Below the pieces are notes generated by a model. It was not told the DNA's origin. It made no database searches and saw nothing but the letters and a program-made list of their open reading frames with translations. A DNA stretch of 64,000 nt, from positions 8,628,134 through 8,692,133 of the forward strand of contig CM055618.1 in the NCBI GenBank assembly GCA_029379385.1, read 5' to 3'. Positions 58,742 to 64,000 of this stretch are shown here, in pieces (position 1 is the stretch's first letter; each line of letters starts with the position of its first letter). A program made the translations under genes and the position numbers. The DNA is from Quillaja saponaria (lineage: Eukaryota > Streptophyta > Magnoliopsida > Fabales > Quillajaceae).

Positions 58742-60480
58742 TAAAATTTCAAAAATTGTGCCCCACAATAGGGAACATGGCCCAAGACTATTTATTTTAA
58801 GTGTCCGTTCTAATTGAGATTTCTATAACCATTAGTTTAAGTCCCTATGTGTGAGGAAATAGACTATGCCGGACAAAGCTGAAATTTAGAAAATTTCGGC
58901 ATAACCAAATCCTTAGGATAATCTTTATTGTTTATGAACCAATATATTTTCTATTCATCTAATAAATAGAATATTATCTCTTAAAGCAATTAGGATGATT
59001 TTGGCTTGATCCACAAGTTATACATGGTGTACAATCTCTAAGTTTATACACAGTGAATGACTTGATCAAGAGCTCCGATTTGGCTGCCACAAATCTCCTT
59101 GTGTGCTAGCATAAGTGATGAGATTTTCTCACGTCTCACAAATACTCAGTTTGCCAAAAATTCTCTACAAAGAACTTTGGCTCTCTCTGATATTTGAATA
59201 AAAGTTATGTACAATATATATAAAGTCTAAACTCATTTAAGTATAATATAATTGAACTCTAGATGATAAAATCAAATCTTAACTCTTAAACTTTTAGTTA
59301 AAATAGGAAAATCCTAATAAAGTTAATTTTATTTTAAATTTCAAATATCATTTGTTTGTAATTGCATAGAAGCCTAAAACTTCTCTTAATCAATAATAAC
59401 CCTTTAGGTTCATATTAAACTGACAGTAGGGCACATTAACTTAATGTATTTTTTACTTAGATCCATATCTTATTAATTTGAATCAAAATATCTACAAGTC
59501 AAGATTGATGCCTAGTAGCATATGATGGCTACCCAGATAAAATAAGTATATTTGTGAACTTCTTTGTTGTTAGTTACCACGCAATTCAATCTTTTCATCC
59601 TTTAATGTGCCTGATTAAATTTAGAGTATGAATTAATGTTAAACTCTAAATTTTTTAATTTGATGTATCTATCTATAAGTCACAACTTTTGTGATGAAAC
59701 CTAAGTTCTCTAAACTAGTTTTACACTATCCTGGCCAAGGATTTTCTGAATTATATCTTAATAAGATAACGTAGAACATTCCCTTTCTTTACTGAGAGTG
59801 ATAAATCTCTTATTATATACTTGTATACTTTCACACATAGATAGTCATACCCTAATATCTATCCTTGTATAACCAATAGTGAATTATAATTAGATAGTAT
59901 CAAAGTATGACAACCTATGTACAAGATATCTATGATGCCTTATGTCTAAAGATCATTTGCACTAGTATAATGAAGAACTCTCATTAACAACTATGTAAAA
60001 GTACATATGAGTGTTACATGATCGAGTCAATTCAATAAACTTGTTTTCTGACAAGTACCCACATTTTTGTTACCATGTCAACTATACAAATGGTCATGAG
60101 ATCAATCACCCTCAACATTTGAGCTAATATAACATTTACTAATTTAACTGAATCATTAATTCTCATTATTAGTGATCCTATGATTTGGAATATTTAAGAA
60201 CAAAGGTTAAGAAAATATATCTTATAAGCATGATTATCACGTCATGGTTCTTATTTCCATTGCTTATATTCTGTGAGATTTATCATGTTAATACTAAAGA
60301 ATTAACTAGCAATTAAAGTATATGATAACTAATAGTACTATATAATAATGAAACATATTCATTTTATTAATAACTGAATAAGACTGTATTTACAAGTAAT
60401 ACACCATAGACATCTAATGTCATTGGCTTGTAGGGCATTCTACTAATACAATGCTCCTTAAACTTGTTTTTGGGAGATTA
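58742..60480 (-). mobile_element. Possible large non-coding LTR-type element
   Basis: Long stretch with no coding capacity whose minus strand begins near 60450 with GAATGCCCTACAAGCC and GTATTACTTGTAAATACAG. I recall such words from non-autonomous LTR families spread across dicots. No paired LTRs were found in the window, so borders and class are uncertain. Confidence 0.3.
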
Positions 60481-60839
60481 GTGATGATATATAATTGTAC
60501 CCATCCAATAATATTACTACAAGTGTCATGATTAAGGTATAATGGATTAATCTAAACGGTAACTACCATTATTAATTTCTATTAATATTATAACAAACAT
60601 TATTATTATCCATTAACATTATAACAGATACCATTATTATTGTAACATACAAAACTCCAAAACTAAATAGGTTGTTCTTTTACAGCTTAACTATTTTATA
60701 GCTTTTTAGAGTCTACACTTTACTTTGATTATATATTAACTTTAGCATCAAAGTTTTCATAATGTCAAAAAAATCACCTATTTGCAGGTTAGTCACTTGG
60801 AAGGCACATCAGCTGGTCAAATCCAATTTTAATACATTG

Positions 60840-61392
60840 TATTATCAGTCTCTATTTTTTTTGGTAAAAAAGGAACAAAGGAAATACAGAACAAAAGAAA
60901 TAAATCAGAAAAAGTCAAAAACCTATCCTATGCCAAGGCTAATAGAGCCAGGAAAGGACATACTCAACTTGTACTCTTCTAAAAGGATAGCTAGAATAGT
61001 AAGAGGAGTATTAAAAAGTTCACAGTATGAAGAATTCGATAGATTTGACTGAGCTAACTTGTCAGTACAACGATTACCCTCACGATAGGTATGTACTAAG
61101 GAGCAAAGCCATGGACGGTTTAAAAGGCTCCTACAATCTTTAACCAAAGTCTCGTAATTACTATCATCCATCGTGGAACCTTGCAATAGTCAGACAACCT
61201 TAGCTGCATCTGTTTCACAAACAATCTTCTTCCATCCCTTGTTCCAAAAGATCTCAAGGTCCGTTCCTTTAAGCTCTTCCATCAAACCCAAACATTGCCC
61301 TAAATTTTCATGGGAACCAAAGATCCACTCCCGCTCATCTTTTATGAATAACCCTCCACGGCCAGACTATCTAGAATCCCCTTTTGAAGTTC
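60840..61392 (-). pseudogene. LINE RNase H domain and 3' end, distal piece
   Basis: The minus strand reads TSKGDSR, GRGGLFIKDEREWIFGSHEN, GLMEELKGTDLEIFW, KKIVCETDAAKVV and WLCSLVHTYREGNRCTDKLA. This is the RVT_3 type RNase H of plant LINE ORF2, with the E of EELK and the D of ETDA as acidic positions. Stops occur at 61365-61367 and 61195-61197. It ends in a T/A-rich tail near 60840-60920. Confidence 0.82.
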
Positions 61393-63602
61393 CACTACTA
61401 GAAAACAGTAGTTTAGTGATGGCTTTGTGATGGATACAATCCACCTCTAAATAGTGACAGACTTGCATAAGAATTATTTTGTTGCTAATTTAAAATTTTA
61501 ATTTGCGACAGAATAATTTTCGACGTTAACCGTTGAGAAAAACTCCCATTTTGGATCTTTTTTTCTCATTTTCAAAAAACCCAAACATCCACCCACCCCC
61601 TTGCCTTTCTCCTTCAAGCCACCACCCACCTTGACTAGATATGTAGACTGGATAGTTCTCAGTCACCGCTGGCAGGCCGACCACCTTTTATCCCTCTCTA
61701 TTCCTTTCTTCCTCCTCATCTCTCCTTTCCATCTTTAACCCACAATCACCCACAACCACTCAAGCTCTGCCCCAAGCTTGGATCTATCGTTGGTGACCAT
61801 CACAGCTCCGGTACCAAATTTTTCTAGCCACGTCTCTCTATTCTATTTCCTCTCTTTCAAGGCATGATTAATATTATGAGTTGAGTGTGAAGTTATTTTA
61901 TTTTATTTTATTTTTTAATTTGTGTTTTAAGTTTTTATTGTAATTATAATAGTTATATTAGTTTAGATTTTTGATAGAAAAAAAATTAGATATTTTAATT
62001 TGTGATAAAACATTAGACATTTGTGGTCTAAAACTAGCATGGTTCATGTATAGGTTTGTGCTTTGTTTATTTTTTGTTCGAATATTTGTATTGATGGTTA
62101 GTATTGATATTTGAATGAGTTGGATTTGATGAATTCCTTTTGGAACCAATTATGCTTGGCTATATTGACTTATGTTGAATTAATTGATAGAATATTTATA
62201 TTGTAAAACTAAGTATTAGTAATTGATTACTTGTAGTGATTTTTGATTTTAGGTTATTCTAGTTATAATGTTAAATTATTTTAGGATTGTGATAAAAAAG
62301 AATATAGGTTTCAGTGTAAATTAGTAAAAATTGGGATTTTCGGGTTTGAAAATGAAATGAAATATTTGGGTTTTAGGCTTCGATATTGAATTTTGAAATA
62401 TTTGAAATTGATGAATTTCTTTTAGAGCCAATAATGTTTTGTATTGTTAATTATTTTTTATGGTGGATTATATGTTATATGTATAGTTTTGTTATGAGAT
62501 AACATGAAAATATGGTGGTTTGAGCAATATTTGTTTGATTATTACATAATGCGTATATGATTGGTTGCTGTTAGGTTTTTAATTTTTTTTTTTTTGACAA
62601 ATTTGTTAGATTATTAAGAGTTAAGTTTTGTTGATATAGATGTTAGACTAAATTGCTATCAACTTCTTCTTCATATAGACTATCTCAGGAATGTGTGTGG
62701 GGAAAACATCGACCACCATATTCACCAACACAGGTAAGTGTACTTTCATATATTTGTCTTTGTTGATTTTCTGTTGTTGATTTTCTTTACGCATAAACTG
62801 TATAAGTACTTATGTAAATTTATTTTTCTTTACTTAGGAAGATATTGTGGAAGAAGATAATGGGGATGAGGATGGATCAGAAGACAAGAACTTTGACAAT
62901 GATTAGGGTGTTTTTATGCTGAAATTATTAGTTTATTTTATTCTTAGAACTTGTTTTCGTTATGTTTAACACATATTTGTGGTTTTATTTGAGTTTGGAA
63001 TGCTAAAAATATGTATTTTTTGGATTTAATTAGTATTGTTGTGTTAATGGATGAATTTATTGGTTTCTTGTTGAAATTGTGTATGATTTAAATACTAGAA
63101 ATATATTTTGAATTTAAAATATGGAAAAATCTAATAAAATATAGTAAATATGCAAAAATTGGATAATTTAGCAACAAAATAGCAATGGATTATGACGGAA
63201 TAGTCAAAACTAATTTCAGTTTAGCCACAGATTTGTGATGGAATTTTCTAAACTTATGTAAGTTTAGCGATGGATTTGCAATAGAAGCCTATATTATTTT
63301 AGCAATGGATTAGCAATGGAAGGCTATATTACTTTAATGAAGGATTAGCAACAAAATTTTTCATCGTTATGTTACGATGAAAAATCTATATAAAATTTAG
63401 CGAGAGATTAGTGACGAAAATTGTCTGTCGCTATCATATAGCGACTTAATAAAATTCGTCGCTACGTAGCGACTAAGAATTTACGGTGGACTAGTTCTGT
63501 CATAAATACATTACTATTTTGTTGCTATACTATTTTCCGATTTAATAGTGATAGATTTAAGATAGAACTAGTTTGTTGCAAAACTACGAATTTCTAGTAT
63601 TG
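61393..63602 (+). mobile_element. CACTA transposon, non-autonomous, with TTC target duplication
   Basis: The left end is CACTACTAGAAAA (61393-61405). The right end TTTCTAGTATTG (63591-63602) is its reverse complement with one change. TTC flanks both ends (61390-61392 and 63603-63605), the 3-bp duplication of CACTA elements. Subterminal repeats of the TTTAGCGATGGATT type occur five or more times at 63220-63420. Only the last part of a transposon gene remains, so it needed helper transposase. It sits in the RNase H domain of a LINE, whose frame resumes on both sides. Confidence 0.88.
62690..62905 (+). pseudogene. CACTA transposon gene, last exons with acidic tail
   Basis: An exon-like stretch ends at CAG/GTAAGTG (62733/62734). 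The next exon starts after TTACTTAG at 62838 and reads EDIVEEDNGDEDGSEDKNFD then ND and stop (TAG 62903-62905). Short acidic C termini are common in CACTA proteins. The rest of the gene is missing. Confidence 0.5.
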
Positions 63603-64000
63603 TTCAATCGACATTGAGCTTAATCCATCACAGGTTTTTTTTTTTTTTTTTTTCCCCAATGAAATCTTAAGGATTTCAAGAGTTATAGCAGGTTTATCAC
63701 TTTCCATGAAAGCTTTATGGACACCTAAAGTAGTTTGAAAAGTGATAAAAGCTAGGTTGTTTGGATAGGCGAAGTCCTCTTCAAAGATCTTACAACACCT
63801 CCAATTCCACAACTGGAGACACCCATAAACAAAACATTACAAGACATACACTACAAAACAATTCTATCAGTCATCTATAGATTGCTCTTCAACCAATCTC
63901 CAAAACTGACTTGAGTATCCGAACTCTATTGTCTGTCCACACTAAAACCTGTCTACAGCAAGCGAGCTAGTTCACACTCTCTGAAAATGTAATTGAAATC
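63603..64000 (-). pseudogene. LINE ORF2 zf-RVT to RNase H start, proximal piece
   Basis: The minus strand reads RECELARLL near 63975 (zf-RVT end) and WIKLNVD just before the CACTA insertion. WIKLNVDG is the hallmark opening of the LINE RNase H domain; here the Gly codon is TGA. The LINE continues off the right edge. Many stops show it was dead or dying. Confidence 0.75.

Overview
The window is nuclear DNA of a dicot plant: AT-rich, GT-AG introns, plant-specific gene families (CAR C2-domain protein, Bet v 1/MLP proteins, a DUF7054-type protein) and plant transposon families (chromovirus and Athila-like Gypsy elements, LINEs, CACTA, MITEs). I cannot name the species. No new multi-gene system is visible. 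The interest lies in gene decay, local duplication and nested insertion.

Layout. Positions 56-6754 (minus) hold the first ten coding exons of TRAPPC8, a TRAPP vesicle-tethering subunit that continues off the left edge; two lesions (an in-frame TAG and a 2-bp AT insertion) break its frame. Its 3.8-kb fifth intron carries two LINE tails and a MITE-like element. Positions 8869-14610 are a decayed chromovirus (Ty3/Gypsy) on the minus strand with a truncated 5' LTR. Positions 17001-17704 (minus) are a two-exon DUF7054-type gene with a duplicated splice acceptor. Positions 24902-28148 (plus) are an intact three-exon CAR gene of 168 residues whose first intron contains a direct tandem duplication of more than 1 kb.

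Positions 33888-49405 (minus) are a Bet v 1/MLP cluster: one intact gene (33888-34957), a remnant of an exon end (35911-35981) and two decayed copies (38836-41165 and 43665-47372) lying in a larger tandem duplication. The copies share an old CACTA tail in the intron and both lack an ATG. Later events are copy-specific: a MULE-like MITE in one intron, a hAT-like MITE in the other exon 1, expansion of a minisatellite, and a probable mitochondrial DNA insert at about 48120-49035.

Positions 52004-58455 (minus) are a non-autonomous Athila-type Gypsy element that keeps gag and protease but lacks reverse transcriptase. Positions 60840-64000 (minus) are the RNase H end of a LINE cut by a 2.2-kb CACTA element (61393-63602) with a 3-bp target duplication. 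The rest is AT-rich intergenic sequence with small repeats.

The genes do not form a pathway. TRAPPC8 acts in membrane traffic, CAR in calcium/ABA signalling at membranes, and MLPs bind small hydrophobic ligands and are often stress-linked; those roles come from the families, not from this sequence.
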